DNA of 64,000 nt from positions 2,542,001 through 2,606,000 of the forward strand of contig NZ_LR130759.1 of NCBI RefSeq assembly GCF_900292015.1, in the 5' to 3' direction. A model generated the notes under the pieces. That model was not told the DNA's origin, made no database searches, and saw nothing but the letters and a program-made list of their open reading frames with translations. Positions 54,516 to 64,000 of this stretch are shown here, one piece after another. Source of the DNA: Mycobacterium basiliense. Its GTDB lineage: Bacteria > Actinomycetota > Actinomycetes > Mycobacteriales > Mycobacteriaceae. Within the stretch, counting starts at the first letter, position 1; each line of letters begins with the position of its first letter. Position numbers and translations under genes: made by a program.

Positions 54516-55712
54516 ATGTCAGAACGCGTCATCCTGGCGTATTCCGGCGGTTTGGACACCTCGGTGGCCATTAGCTGGATCGGCAAGGAGACCGGCCGTG
54601 AGGTCGTGGCGGTTGCGATCGACCTCGGTCAGGGTGGCGAGGACATGGAGGTCATCCGTCAGCGAGCGCTGGACTGCGGCGCTGTGGAGGCCGTCGTCGT
54701 GGACGCCCGCGACGAGTTCGCCGAGGGTTACTGCCTGCCGACCATCCTGAACAACGCCCTCTACATGGATCGTTACCCGTTGGTGTCCGCGATCAGCCGC
54801 CCGCTGATCGCCAAGCACCTGGTTACGGCCGCACGCGAGCATGGCGGTGGCATTGTCGCCCACGGCTGTACTGGCAAGGGCAACGACCAAGTTCGCTTTG
54901 AAGTCGGATTTGCTTCGTTGGCGCCGGATCTGGAAGTGATGGCACCGGTGCGCGACTATGCGTGGACGCGGGAGAAGGCGATCGCGTTCGCCGAAGAGAA
55001 CGCCATCCCGATCAACGTCTCTAAGCGCTCGCCGTTCTCGATCGATCAGAACGTCTGGGGTCGAGCGGTGGAAACCGGGTTCCTCGAGCATTTGTGGAAC
55101 GCGCCGACGAAGGACATCTACGACTACACCGAAGACCCCACCGTCAACTGGAACACTCCCGACGAGGTGATCGTCGGGTTCGAACGCGGTGTACCGGTGT
55201 CCATCGACGGCAAGCGGAGGTCGATGCTGCAGGCCATCGAGGAGCTCAATCGGCGCGCTGGAGCGCAGGGGGTCGGGCGTCTCGATGTCGTCGAAGATCG
55301 GTTGGTTGGCATCAAGAGCCGCGAGATTTACGAGGCGCCGGGGGCGATGGTGCTCATCACCGCCCATACCGAACTCGAACACGTCACCCTGGAGCGTGAG
55401 TTGGGCCGGTTCAAGCGGCACACCGATCAACGCTGGGCCGAGCTAGTCTATGACGGTCTGTGGTACTCGCCGCTGAAGATCGCGTTGGAGAGTTTCGTCG
55501 CCAAGACGCAGGAGCACGTATCCGGTGAGGTTCGACTGGTGTTGCACGGCGGGCACATCGCCGTCAACGGTCGGCGCAGTGCTGAATCGTTGTACGACTT
55601 CAACCTCGCGACCTATGACGAGGGTGACACCTTCGATCAATCGGCTGCGAAGGGATTTGTCTACGTGCACGGCCTGTCCTCCAAACTCTCCGCTCGCCGG
55701 GACCTACAGTGA
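54516..55712 (+). CDS. argG: Argininosuccinate synthase
   Basis: ATP-dependent joining of citrulline and aspartate. The N-type ATP pyrophosphatase loop [11 protein letters not shown] is at residues 8-18, then [13 protein letters not shown] and the [10 protein letters not shown] segment. The 398 residues match the M. tuberculosis protein in length. ATG 54516 has AAGGAG at the right distance; it follows argR after 47 nt, the first gap in the operon, so a separate start of transcription is possible but no clear promoter is visible. Confidence 0.98.
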   Translation: MSERVILAYSGGLDTSVAISWIGKETGREVVAVAIDLGQGGEDMEVIRQRALDCGAVEAVVVDARDEFAEGYCLPTILNNALYMDRYPLVSAISRPLIAKHLVTAAREHGGGIVAHGCTGKGNDQVRFEVGFASLAPDLEVMAPVRDYAWTREKAIAFAEENAIPINVSKRSPFSIDQNVWGRAVETGFLEHLWNAPTKDIYDYTEDPTVNWNTPDEVIVGFERGVPVSIDGKRRSMLQAIEELNRRAGAQGVGRLDVVEDRLVGIKSREIYEAPGAMVLITAHTELEHVTLERELGRFKRHTDQRWAELVYDGLWYSPLKIALESFVAKTQEHVSGEVRLVLHGGHIAVNGRRSAESLYDFNLATYDEGDTFDQSAAKGFVYVHGLSSKLSARRDLQ

Positions 55713-55764
55713 CCGCCCTCTCTCCGCGAGCAGACACACAATCGCACGCACAGCCGGATATTGA

Positions 55765-57207
<1,443 letters not shown>

Positions 57208-57351
57208 GCCGGATCACCGCCAGGCCGTCAAGATTGTTGACTGTGCGGCGTCGATGGTCAGTAATACCGCCGACGTGAAATTTGTCCGGCCACGGTGAAT
57301 TTCGACGACATCGCCGGATGTGAATGCGACGTATGTTGAATAGCGGCGATT

Positions 57352-57380
57352 TTGCGGGACCCGACAAAGACGGATAAAAT
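57352..57380 (+). promoter_or_regulatory. Likely promoter of the pks11-type gene
   Basis: TTGCGG (57352-57357), a 17-nt spacer and TAAAAT (57375-57380) form a good SigA-type promoter 55 nt before the coding start. The 228-nt gap after argH holds no gene. It is AT-richer than its surroundings, which supports a promoter. Confidence 0.55.
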
Positions 57381-57435
57381 TTGAAGTCTTCTTTGGGTGG
57401 GCTGGCTGACAAATTCGCTAACTGAGGACAGGGTC

Positions 57436-58497
57436 ATGAGCGTCATCGCAGGTGTGTTCGGTGCATTGCCACCGCACCGCTATAGCCAAAGTGAGATCAC
57501 CGATTCGTTTGTCCAGTTCCCCGGTCTGAAGGAACACGAAGAGATCGTTCGGCGCCTGCACGGTGCCGTCAAGGTGAACAGCCGCCAATTGGTTCTGCCG
57601 TTGGAGCAGTACCCGTCGCTGACTGATTTTGGTGATGCCAACGAGATCTTTATCGAAAAGGCGGTGGACCTCGGCGTCGAGGCCTTGACCGGTGCGCTCG
57701 ATGAGGCCGAGCTGGAGCCGCAAGACGTTGACATGATCGCCACTACCACGGTCACCGGCATCGCGGTGCCCTCGCTAGATGCCCGCATCGCCGGGCGGCT
57801 CGGCCTGCGACCCGATGTGCGCAGGATGCCATTGTTCGGCCTGGGCTGCGTAGCTGGTGCAGCGGGTGTGGCCCGCCTCAACGACTACCTGCGGGGAGAC
57901 CCCGACGGCGTCGCGGTCGTGATTGCCGTCGAGCTGTGCTCGCTGACCTACCCTGCGATCAAACCCACCGTGTCGGGGCTGATCGGAACCGCGCTGTTCG
58001 GTGATGGTGCGGCCGCGGTGGTCGCCGTTGGTGACCGGCGGGCCGAACAGATCGGAGCCAGCGGTCCCGACATCGTCGATTCGCGCAGCAGTCTGTATCC
58101 CGAGTCGCTGCACATAATGGGCTGGGACGTCGGTTCCCAAGGCCTTCAACTGCGACTTTCGCCCGACCTCACTGACCTCATTGAGCAGTACCTGGCCAAC
58201 GACGTGGACGGTTTCCTCGCCGCCCACCAGTTGACCAAAGACGACATTGGCTCCTGGGTGAGCCATCCCGGCGGCCCCAAGGTCATCGACGCGATCACCG
58301 ACAGCCTCGGCCTGCCAGCGGACGCCCTTGAGCTGTCCTGGCGTTCGCTGGGTGAGATCGGCAACCTCTCGTCGGCTTCGGTGCTGCACATCTTGCGCGA
58401 CGCCATGGCCAAACCGCCGGCCAGCGGAAGCCCGGGGCTGATGATGGCGATGGGTCCCGGATTCTGCTCCGAATTGGTGTTACTTCGCTGGCACTAA
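57436..58497 (+). CDS. pks11: Type III polyketide synthase (chalcone synthase-like)
   Basis: Homodimeric ketosynthase that extends a long acyl-CoA starter with malonyl or methylmalonyl units without an acyl carrier protein. The catalytic triad is visible: Cys138 in [11 protein letters not shown], His277 in [10 protein letters not shown] and Asn310 in [13 protein letters not shown] 57436 ([20 protein letters not shown]) gives 353 residues. [11 protein letters not shown] and the convergent cyp139 neighbour favour pks11 (Rv1665) over its paralogue pks10. Related M. tuberculosis enzymes make long-chain alkylpyrones. In H37Rv the modular pks7-pks9 genes separate pks10 from pks11; here only one type III gene follows argH. 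Its 3' end overlaps cyp139 by 18 bp. Confidence 0.93.
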   Translation: MSVIAGVFGALPPHRYSQSEITDSFVQFPGLKEHEEIVRRLHGAVKVNSRQLVLPLEQYPSLTDFGDANEIFIEKAVDLGVEALTGALDEAELEPQDVDMIATTTVTGIAVPSLDARIAGRLGLRPDVRRMPLFGLGCVAGAAGVARLNDYLRGDPDGVAVVIAVELCSLTYPAIKPTVSGLIGTALFGDGAAAVVAVGDRRAEQIGASGPDIVDSRSSLYPESLHIMGWDVGSQGLQLRLSPDLTDLIEQYLANDVDGFLAAHQLTKDDIGSWVSHPGGPKVIDAITDSLGLPADALELSWRSLGEIGNLSSASVLHILRDAMAKPPASGSPGLMMAMGPGFCSELVLLRWH

Positions 58498-59781
58498 AGC
58501 AGCGACTTCGACGGTCAATCCGGGCCGTGGTGACAACGCAGCAAAATTGGCCGCGCGAACCCGCTGAGCTGGCAGTCGAAGGGTGGTTCTGGCGACCAGC
58601 CGCGCAAGCATGACCGTCATCTCGGTGGTAGCCATGCTCGCTCCGATGCATCGGTGCAGTCCGCCGCTGAAGGGGATGAATTCGTGCGGCGCGGGTTTGC
58701 GGTACCCGGCGGCGTCGGGGTCCCACCGCTGCGGGCGGAATTGTGTTGGTGCGGGCCATAACTCGGGAAGTCGATGGGTGACGTACGCGCTGAAGATCAG
58801 CAGCCGCCCGGACGGGATCTTGCGTCCGTCGAACCAGAGGTCGCGCAGTACCCGCCGCGCCGAGATCACTCCCGGCGAGTACAGCCGCAGGGTTTCGTGG
58901 ACAACGCCATTGAGGTAGGGGAGCGCGGGAAGGTCGTCGGCGGTCGGCGCTGCGCCACCGAGCGCTCGCTGTACTTCTTGTGCCGCGGTATCCCACGCGC
59001 CGGGGAGGGTGAGCAGCGTGTAGGCCGCCCATGCCAACGCGCCGCTGGTGGTCTCGTAGCCGGCGGTAATGAGCGAGACGACTTCATCGCGAATCTCGTT
59101 GTCGCTCAACAGCTGGCCCTCTTCGGAGCGGCCGCTGATCAGGGTCTGCAACATGTGGTCATCGGGTCTGGGATGGGTGCGCGCCTTGGCGATTTGCGCG
59201 TTGATGAGCGCATCGATGCGTTTGCGCGCGGCCATCGCCCGTCGCCAGCCCGGCGTACTGAACCGTTGCTGAAGCCGCATCACCTGCGGCGGACGGTGGG
59301 TCAAGTCCAGCAAGGGCTGCAGTTGTTCGCCCAGAAAGTCTGAGTGCACGGCGATCCGCGAGCCGAACAGGCTCTCCGCGATGCTGCGCCGCACCGCGGT
59401 CCGGAATTGTTGGTAGATGTCCAGCCGCTGTCCCGGTCGCCAGCTGTTGATCATGGCGTCAGCCGTCGCCACCATGGTTTGCACATAGTCCTGGACCTGA
59501 CGGTGACGTAGGCCGGGTGCCACAACGCTGCGTCGACGACGGTGCTCGGGGCCGTCACTGACGATCAAGGCGGTCGGTCCGTCGACGGGGACCAGACTCT
59601 CGAACGTCTCGCGCCAGCTGAATGCGTCGGAATTGGCGAACACGAACTTGTTCGCCTCCCCGCCCAGCAGATAGACGAAGCCATGCCGGCCGACTCCGGC
59701 GTTAATCACCGGGCCGCGGCGCCGATGCAGCGCCAGCAACACTTCTCCGGGAGGGTAGGGCACCGTTCGGTAGGCGGTCAT
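58480..59781 (-). CDS. cyp139A1: Cytochrome P450, CYP139 family
   Basis: Haem monooxygenase, homologue of Rv1666c. The 433 residues include the I-helix oxygen motif [10 protein letters not shown], the K-helix ExxR as ETLR, and the haem loop [12 protein letters not shown] with the Cys ligand. Long association with a pks11-type gene suggests it oxidises the polyketide product; that link is inference from conserved neighbourhood. ATG 59781 overlaps the stop of the upstream ABC-F gene (ATGA), giving translational coupling. Redox partners are not encoded nearby. Confidence 0.93.
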   Translation of the reverse strand: MTAYRTVPYPPGEVLLALHRRRGPVINAGVGRHGFVYLLGGEANKFVFANSDAFSWRETFESLVPVDGPTALIVSDGPEHRRRRSVVAPGLRHRQVQDYVQTMVATADAMINSWRPGQRLDIYQQFRTAVRRSIAESLFGSRIAVHSDFLGEQLQPLLDLTHRPPQVMRLQQRFSTPGWRRAMAARKRIDALINAQIAKARTHPRPDDHMLQTLISGRSEEGQLLSDNEIRDEVVSLITAGYETTSGALAWAAYTLLTLPGAWDTAAQEVQRALGGAAPTADDLPALPYLNGVVHETLRLYSPGVISARRVLRDLWFDGRKIPSGRLLIFSAYVTHRLPELWPAPTQFRPQRWDPDAAGYRKPAPHEFIPFSGGLHRCIGASMATTEMTVMLARLVARTTLRLPAQRVRAANFAALSPRPGLTVEVAALVPAK

Positions 59782-61556
59782 TCGAGCACCTCGGACAGTT
59801 CCAGCCAGCGCTCCTCGGTCGCGGAAACCTCTTGTTCCAGGATGCGCAGCTCCTCGGTCAGCCGGGCCACGCCGAGGTGGTCGGAGTGGTCATGCTCGGC
59901 CAGTTCGGTGTGCTTGGTGGCGATACGCTCGGCCAGGCGCGCAAGTTGCCGGTCGATTGTGGCCAATTCCTTCTCGGTGGCGCGGCGCTGTGCGCCCGAC
60001 ATCGTGCGGGGCGGCGTCGGTGCTGACTCGGCAGGCCTGGCGGTCGTACGAGCCGCCAACCGCAGGTATTCGTCGACGCCGCCGGGTAGATGGCGCAACC
60101 GGCCGTCCAGAATCGCGTACTGCTGATCGGTGACACGTTCGAGCAGATAGCGGTCGTGCGACACGACGATCAAGGTGCCCGCCCACGAGTCGAGCAGATC
60201 CTCGGTGGCGGTCAGCATGTCGGTATCGACGTCGTTGGTGGGCTCGTCGAGGAGCAGCACATTCGGCTCCGACAGCAACGTGAGCATCAGCTGCAACCGC
60301 CGCCGTTGACCGCCGGAAAGCTCGCTGACTCGCGCCGAGAGCTGACCGCGGCCAAAGCCGAGCCGTTCCAGCAGTTGGGTTGGGGTGACCTCGCGGCCGT
60401 CGACCTCATAGCCGCCGCGCAGTCTGCCCAACACGTCGGCGATCCGCTCCTCGGTGACCGCCGCTAGCGCGTCGCCTTGCTGATCGAGCACCGCCAACCG
60501 AACGGTCTTGCCGCGTTTCACGCGCCCCGAGTCCGGTTGGACGGCGCCGGCGATCAGGCCCAGCAGGGTGGACTTGCCGGCGCCATTGGCTCCGACGATG
60601 CCCGTGCGTTCACCCGGGCCGATCCGCCACTCGAGATCGCGCAGCACCGGCCGGTCCCCACCCGGTTCGAACGAGACCGACACGTCGAGCAGATCGATGA
60701 CGTCCTTGCCCAGCCGGGCCGTCGCCAGCTTGGCCAGTTCGACCGTGTTCCGCAGCGGGGGTACGTCGGCGATCAGCTGGTTGGCCGCCTCGATGCGGAA
60801 TTTGGGTTTCGAGGTACGCGCCGGTGGGCCCCGACGCAGCCAGGCCAATTCTTTGCGCATCAGGTTCTGCCGCTTGGCCTCGGCCGCGGCGGCCAGTCGG
60901 TCGCGCTCCACGCGCTGCAGGACGTACGCCGCGTATCCGCCCTCAAATGGCTCGACAATTCCGTCGTGCACTTCCCAGGTGGCCGTCGCGACTTCGTCGA
61001 GAAACCAGCGATCGTGGGTGACCACCAAGAGTCCGCCGGCGGTGCGGGCCCAACGTTGTTGTAGGTGGTCGGCCAGCCAGGTGATGCCCTCGATATCGAG
61101 GTGGTTGGTGGGTTCGTCGAGAGCGATCACATCCCAGTCGCCGATCAGCAGGCTGGCCAGCTGGACACGGCGGCGCTGGCCGCCACTGAGTGTGGCGACC
61201 TTTGCGTCCCAGGCGATGTCGGCCACCAGGCCGGCCACCACGTCACGGATGCGTGCCTTGCCTGCCCACTGGTGTTCCGGTTGGTCGCCGACGAGGGTCC
61301 AGCCAACGGTGCGGCTGGGGTCCAAGGTGTCCTGCTGGCTCACCGCGCCGACCCGTAAGTCGCTGCGCCGTGTCACCCGACCGGAGTCCGGGCGCACCTG
61401 CCCGGTGAGCAGGCCCAGCAGGCTGGATTTGCCGTCCCCGTTTCGTCCGACGATGCCGATGCGTGCGCCATCGTTGACGCCGAGCGTCAGCGAGTCGAAT
61501 ACCACCTGAGTCGGATATGCCAGGTGTACCGCTTCGGCCCCGATTAGGTGTGCCAC
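59778..61556 (-). CDS. ABC-F family ATPase (Uup/antibiotic-resistance type), intact
   Basis: Soluble twin-ATPase acting on ribosomes, without membrane spans. Both nucleotide sites are complete: Walker A GRNGDGKSS and GANGAGKST, signatures LSGGQRRRVQLA and LSGGQRRRLQLM, Walker B ALDEPTNHLD and LLDEPTNDVD. A Lys/Arg-rich interdomain linker (VLQRVERDRLAAAAEAKRQN) and a C-terminal coiled coil (about 520-592) recall Uup. GTG 61556 gives 592 residues starting VAHLIGAEAVHLAYP. In H37Rv the same locus is annotated as two pieces, Rv1667c and Rv1668c, which I take to be a broken form of this gene. It is the first gene of an operon with cyp139 and may protect the ribosome from a compound, possibly self-made. 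Confidence 0.9.
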   Translation of the reverse strand: MAHLIGAEAVHLAYPTQVVFDSLTLGVNDGARIGIVGRNGDGKSSLLGLLTGQVRPDSGRVTRRSDLRVGAVSQQDTLDPSRTVGWTLVGDQPEHQWAGKARIRDVVAGLVADIAWDAKVATLSGGQRRRVQLASLLIGDWDVIALDEPTNHLDIEGITWLADHLQQRWARTAGGLLVVTHDRWFLDEVATATWEVHDGIVEPFEGGYAAYVLQRVERDRLAAAAEAKRQNLMRKELAWLRRGPPARTSKPKFRIEAANQLIADVPPLRNTVELAKLATARLGKDVIDLLDVSVSFEPGGDRPVLRDLEWRIGPGERTGIVGANGAGKSTLLGLIAGAVQPDSGRVKRGKTVRLAVLDQQGDALAAVTEERIADVLGRLRGGYEVDGREVTPTQLLERLGFGRGQLSARVSELSGGQRRRLQLMLTLLSEPNVLLLDEPTNDVDTDMLTATEDLLDSWAGTLIVVSHDRYLLERVTDQQYAILDGRLRHLPGGVDEYLRLAARTTARPAESAPTPPRTMSGAQRRATEKELATIDRQLARLAERIATKHTELAEHDHSDHLGVARLTEELRILEQEVSATEERWLELSEVLE

Positions 61557-61727
61557 CGGCTCAAAACTACCGGCGCGATGTGTCGCGGGTTGTCGAGGAC
61601 CCGGGTGGGGCCGTCGCCCGGTAGCAGTTCTGCGGGCGGGACGGGGAGGTCGGCAGACCGGGTGACCCCGCTGCTGACACCGGCGGCCCGAGCCATCGCC
61701 GGTTGTGCGCCGCCCCACAAGATCCAC

Positions 61728-61875
61728 TACCTGGTAGGGGTATCTGAAGAAGACGCATTTTCGGGCGATGATTTTCCTGGCGCAAGCTGCGCCGGAATGC
61801 GTTGGTGTACTGCGGATATACCTCGACAGGCGCGCCGTGTGCTGGGGTGGTGGAGTCTTGTCTCTGGGATATACC
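61728..61875 (+). promoter_or_regulatory. Copper-type operator candidates upstream of the LpqS-like gene
   Basis: TACCTGGTAGGGGTAT (61728-61743) has the TACC...GGTA ends and G/C-rich centre of CsoR/RicR-type operators. Further on, GGATATACC occurs twice, at 61814-61822 and 61867-61875; the second continues CCCC. The repeats are 53 bp apart, about five helical turns. RicR in M. tuberculosis controls lpqS and other copper genes in answer to Cu(I). The 348-nt gap between the ABC-F gene and the LpqS-like gene holds no other supported feature. Confidence 0.45.
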
Positions 61876-61904
61876 CCCCACGGAGTGTTACCGTTGTCGC
61901 TGCC

Positions 61905-62324
61905 ATGCAGTTTGGAGCGCCCCGCCCACGACGGTGGCTGCGGTACTTGATTGCCGTAGCCGCTGTCGGCTGGCTGCTCGGTATCGCCGCGGCTTGCCAG
62001 GCTCCCGTTCGTGACATCGCGGCCAGGCCAGCATCGCCCACCCTCGTTACCGTTGCTGGCAATCTGTTTGCGAAGGCTCCGGCCGTGAGCCGTCCCGACG
62101 CGGATTGCTGCTTACCGGGTACGCATTCGTGTGCCGCTGCGGTTCAGACCGGAGTGGCGGTCCACTTGGTTGTGCTCGCCGTCGTAGTTACGGTGCTGGC
62201 TTTGGTTGTTCGACTGGCCGGAACGGCGCTGGTGACAGCGCGCGCACCACCGCGGCTCGGTCAGGTGGCCTTCGCGGGTACAGGGCGAAACGTTCTGACC
62301 CGTCTCTGCATCTCTCGTTGCTGA
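61905..62324 (+). CDS. LpqS-like small lipoprotein or membrane protein
   Basis: 139 residues. A basic start (MQFGAPRPRRWLRYL) leads into a signal-like helix and IAAACQA, a plausible lipobox with the acylated Cys near residue 30. A Cys-rich patch DCCLPGTHSC follows, then a second hydrophobic helix (VHLVVLAVVVTVLALVV), and a tail GTGRNVLTRLCISRC. The tail resembles the end of M. tuberculosis LpqS (Rv0847), TGQDLLTRFCLARR from memory, a member of the copper-responsive RicR regulon. Cys and His would allow Cu(I) binding. The open frame extends to 61548, but this part runs through the regulatory region; ATG 61905 is the best start, though it lacks a good ribosome site. Function in copper resistance is inference. 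Confidence 0.6.
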   Translation: MQFGAPRPRRWLRYLIAVAAVGWLLGIAAACQAPVRDIAARPASPTLVTVAGNLFAKAPAVSRPDADCCLPGTHSCAAAVQTGVAVHLVVLAVVVTVLALVVRLAGTALVTARAPPRLGQVAFAGTGRNVLTRLCISRC

Positions 62325-62383
62325 CCCGCCAGCGGTGTGCCGTGTGCCCACCGCCATGGCAACGCGCTGCCGGGTAGGTCCGC

Positions 62384-62401
62384 TGCCGCGTACTCGCGGC
62401 A
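62384..62401 (+). terminator. GC-rich hairpin after the LpqS-like gene
   Basis: TGCCGCG-TACT-CGCGGCA is a perfect 7-bp stem with a 4-nt loop 60 nt after the stop, without an immediate T tract; six T lie 35 nt further on. A plausible mycobacterial terminator. Confidence 0.4.
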
Positions 62402-62482
62402 TCTAATGCAGAAGAGAGACAGTCTCGTGAATCGTGTTTTTTCCCCAGGATGTGCTGACAACAACGCAGGGCGGGTGTGGTC

Positions 62483-63595
62483 ATGACGCCCACCGATCGG
62501 CCCACGGCAGTGGTGATCGGGGCCGGTGTCAGCGGATGGACCACGGCGCTGGTGCTAGCGAAGCGGGGGTGGCGGGTCATTGTCGCCGCCGACCGGTTCG
62601 GCCTCGACACGGTGTCGACGATGGCCGGTGCATTGTGGGAATGGCCGTCGGCGGGGCGCGGTGCGCTCGACGACCACGCCGCACCGGCCCGATCCGCCGT
62701 CTGGGCGATTCGCTCGTACCTGCGCTTCGCTCAATTCGCCGCCGACACCCGCACCGGCGTGAGCCTGCGCCCGGCCGTGTTCTCCTTCCCCCACCGCATC
62801 GAAGAGGATCCGGTCGAGTTGGCGAAGATGACCATGATCGAACAGTTCGTGCCCGCATTTGTGCACGACTCCGCCCTTATCGACACCCACGGCATCAACC
62901 GTGCGACCGGCGTGATCGACTCCTATTGCTACCTGGCACCCACCATTGACACCGACTGGTACCTGGTATGGCTGGCGCGCGAGGCTAAGGCTGCAGGCGT
63001 GGTCGCGGACCGCCGACGCATCCGTGGGCCTTTGATCGAGCAGGAGCAGCGTTTGTGTGCCGAGTACGGCGCGCAGCTCATCGTCAATTGCGCCGGGCTG
63101 GGCGCCCGCGAGCTGGCCCAGGATGAGACCGTGGATCCGCATCGGGGCGCGTTCTTGTGGGTGGTCAACGACGGGACCAGGCAGTCGCGGGTGACGGCGG
63201 CTCATGTGTTGGAAAGCGATGCGGGATCCGATGGCCAGAATGTCCTTTCCATCGTGCCGCGCGGGGCGGATCGGCTCCTGCTGGGTGGTCTCGTTGAACC
63301 AGGTCAGCACGACACCGAACTCGACCTGACCGGCTACCCGCCGCTGCAAGAGATCTTCGATCGCTGCATCGAGTTCTTACCCGCGCTACGCGGCTCTCAA
63401 CCGGACGCACTCTGTCCAGTGCAGGTCGGGCTGCGACCTTTCCGCCGCGATGGGGCGCGGGTGGAAGCTCAGCCCGGTAGCCGAATCGTGCACAACTACG
63501 GTCACGGTGGCGATGGGGTCACCCTGTCATGGGGCTGCGCTCAAGAAGTTGCCGATTTGGCGTACGGCATGCTCGCCACGCGCGGTGCTGCCTGA
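62483..63595 (+). CDS. FAD-dependent D-amino-acid oxidase-like protein
   Basis: 370 residues. The N-terminal Rossmann motif VVIGAGVSGWTTALVLAKRG binds FAD ADP; STMAGALWEWPSA and LIVNCAGLGARELA are typical of the DAO family; the C-terminal YGHGGDGVTLSWGCA is the DAO signature region that closes the flavin site. Such enzymes oxidise D-amino acids to keto acids with release of H2O2. At this length it is longer than M. tuberculosis Aao (Rv1905c, about 320 residues), which lies elsewhere in that genome. ATG 62483 is chosen; GTG 62477 would add two residues. It lies alone between the LpqS-like gene and the PhaC-type gene. Substrate unknown. Confidence 0.85.
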   Translation: MTPTDRPTAVVIGAGVSGWTTALVLAKRGWRVIVAADRFGLDTVSTMAGALWEWPSAGRGALDDHAAPARSAVWAIRSYLRFAQFAADTRTGVSLRPAVFSFPHRIEEDPVELAKMTMIEQFVPAFVHDSALIDTHGINRATGVIDSYCYLAPTIDTDWYLVWLAREAKAAGVVADRRRIRGPLIEQEQRLCAEYGAQLIVNCAGLGARELAQDETVDPHRGAFLWVVNDGTRQSRVTAAHVLESDAGSDGQNVLSIVPRGADRLLLGGLVEPGQHDTELDLTGYPPLQEIFDRCIEFLPALRGSQPDALCPVQVGLRPFRRDGARVEAQPGSRIVHNYGHGGDGVTLSWGCAQEVADLAYGMLATRGAA

Positions 63596-63786
63596 AGCGA
63601 TCGGGGTAGTGCTCAATCGGCGCTCGGCCGGTTCCCGATCGCCGGCTGGTGAAGCGGCCGAAGACGGCTCGCTCGCGGGCCGGTTAGCGCAGCCCCGCAA
63701 ACGACGTGACCAAAACCGCGCGGCGCGCAGATGTGCCATGATGACCACGCTGTCAAGGCCTACCAAGGGAGCACCCAGGAGCAGTC

Positions 63787-64000
63787 GTGGATCTCAATTT
63801 GTCGATGGTCACACGCCCGGTCGAGCGACTAGTGGCCACAGCCCAGAATGGCTTGGAAGTACTCCGTCTCGGAGGCCTGGAAACGGGCAGCGTTCCCTCG
63901 CCTTCGCAGATCGTCGAGAGCGTTCCCATGTACAAGCTCAGACGATACTTCCCGCCGGACAATCGGCCCGGTCAGCCACCCGTCGGTATGCCGGTGCTGA
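63787..64000 (+). CDS. PhaC-like / acyl-CoA synthetase fusion (Rv1683 type), 5' part
   Basis: The first 71 codons, VDLNLSMVTRPVERLVATAQ and on through YFPPDNRPGQPPVG, match the start of Rv1683 as I recall it. That protein joins an N-terminal PhaC-like alpha/beta-hydrolase to a C-terminal long-chain acyl-CoA synthetase and has been linked to triacylglycerol turnover. The gene runs off the window, so the catalytic parts are not seen. GTG 63787 has AGGAG 6 nt upstream. The 191-nt gap before it shows nothing further. Confidence 0.8.
   Translation, partial: MDLNLSMVTRPVERLVATAQNGLEVLRLGGLETGSVPSPSQIVESVPMYKLRRYFPPDNRPGQPPVGMPVL

Noticed and set aside
61548..61904. N-terminal extension of the LpqS-like protein
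   Set aside because: The open frame crosses the start of the divergent ABC-F gene and the operator-like boxes, and shows no protein-like composition before the signal sequence.
62416..62442. Intrinsic terminator from GAGACAGTCTC followed by six T
   Set aside because: The possible stem is only 4 bp and lies 10 nt from the T tract; the 7-bp GC stem at 62384 is a better candidate.

Overview
The window is chromosomal DNA from a slow-growing Mycobacterium close to, but outside, the M. tuberculosis complex. Most genes match, in order and protein sequence, the segment I know as Rv1629 (polA) to Rv1683 of M. tuberculosis H37Rv. PE genes, lysX, a LAM-capping mannosyltransferase, a pks11/cyp139 pair and high-GC codon use all fit this. 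Gene content differs enough from H37Rv (extra PE genes, two large regulators, missing pks7-pks9, an intact ABC-F gene) to suggest the M. marinum/M. ulcerans or M. kansasii neighbourhood. I cannot fix the species without a search.

Layout. (1) 0.1-17 kb: core information and repair genes polA, rpsA, coaE, uvrB and uvrA. Among them lie a small DMT transporter, an MFS exporter, the mannose-capping enzyme, a universal stress protein and a metallo-hydrolase. (2) 17-22.6 kb, minus strand: a wrecked Ser/Thr kinase gene, a small charged protein, a membrane esterase and lysX. (3) 22.6-25.2 kb: the infC-rpmI-rplT translation operon and tsnR. It has a long leader with an intrinsic terminator, and infC has an apparent AUC start. 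(4) 25-33 kb: an MpaB-like oxygenase, a PE17-like gene, an adenylate cyclase, a rhomboid-like protein and pheST. (5) 33-48.6 kb, accessory: three more PE genes and two tandem AfsR-type ATPase regulators. The third of these PE genes encodes about 1526 residues around twelve nearly identical 216-bp repeats. H37Rv carries only PE_PGRS30 between pheT and argC. (6) 48.6-57.2 kb: argCJBDFRGH, behind an ARG box, with stop/start overlaps from argC to argR. (7) 57.4-61.6 kb: a pks11-type chalcone synthase converging on cyp139, which is translationally coupled to an intact ABC-F ATPase. (8) 61.6-64 kb: an LpqS-like copper-regulon candidate, a D-amino-acid-oxidase-like flavoprotein and the first 71 codons of the Rv1683-type PhaC/acyl-CoA synthetase fusion.

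The novelty is in regions 5, 3 and 8. Region 5 pairs surface/secreted PE proteins with two large signal-integrating activators. The infC leader looks built for transcription attenuation. The LpqS-like gene has copper-type operator sequences. Several clean palindromes sit on likely promoters (KstR box, rpsA, lysX/infC, the MpaB-like gene, the first AfsR gene). Coordinates and translations were read directly from the sequence. Family and H37Rv comparisons come from memory, without database searches.
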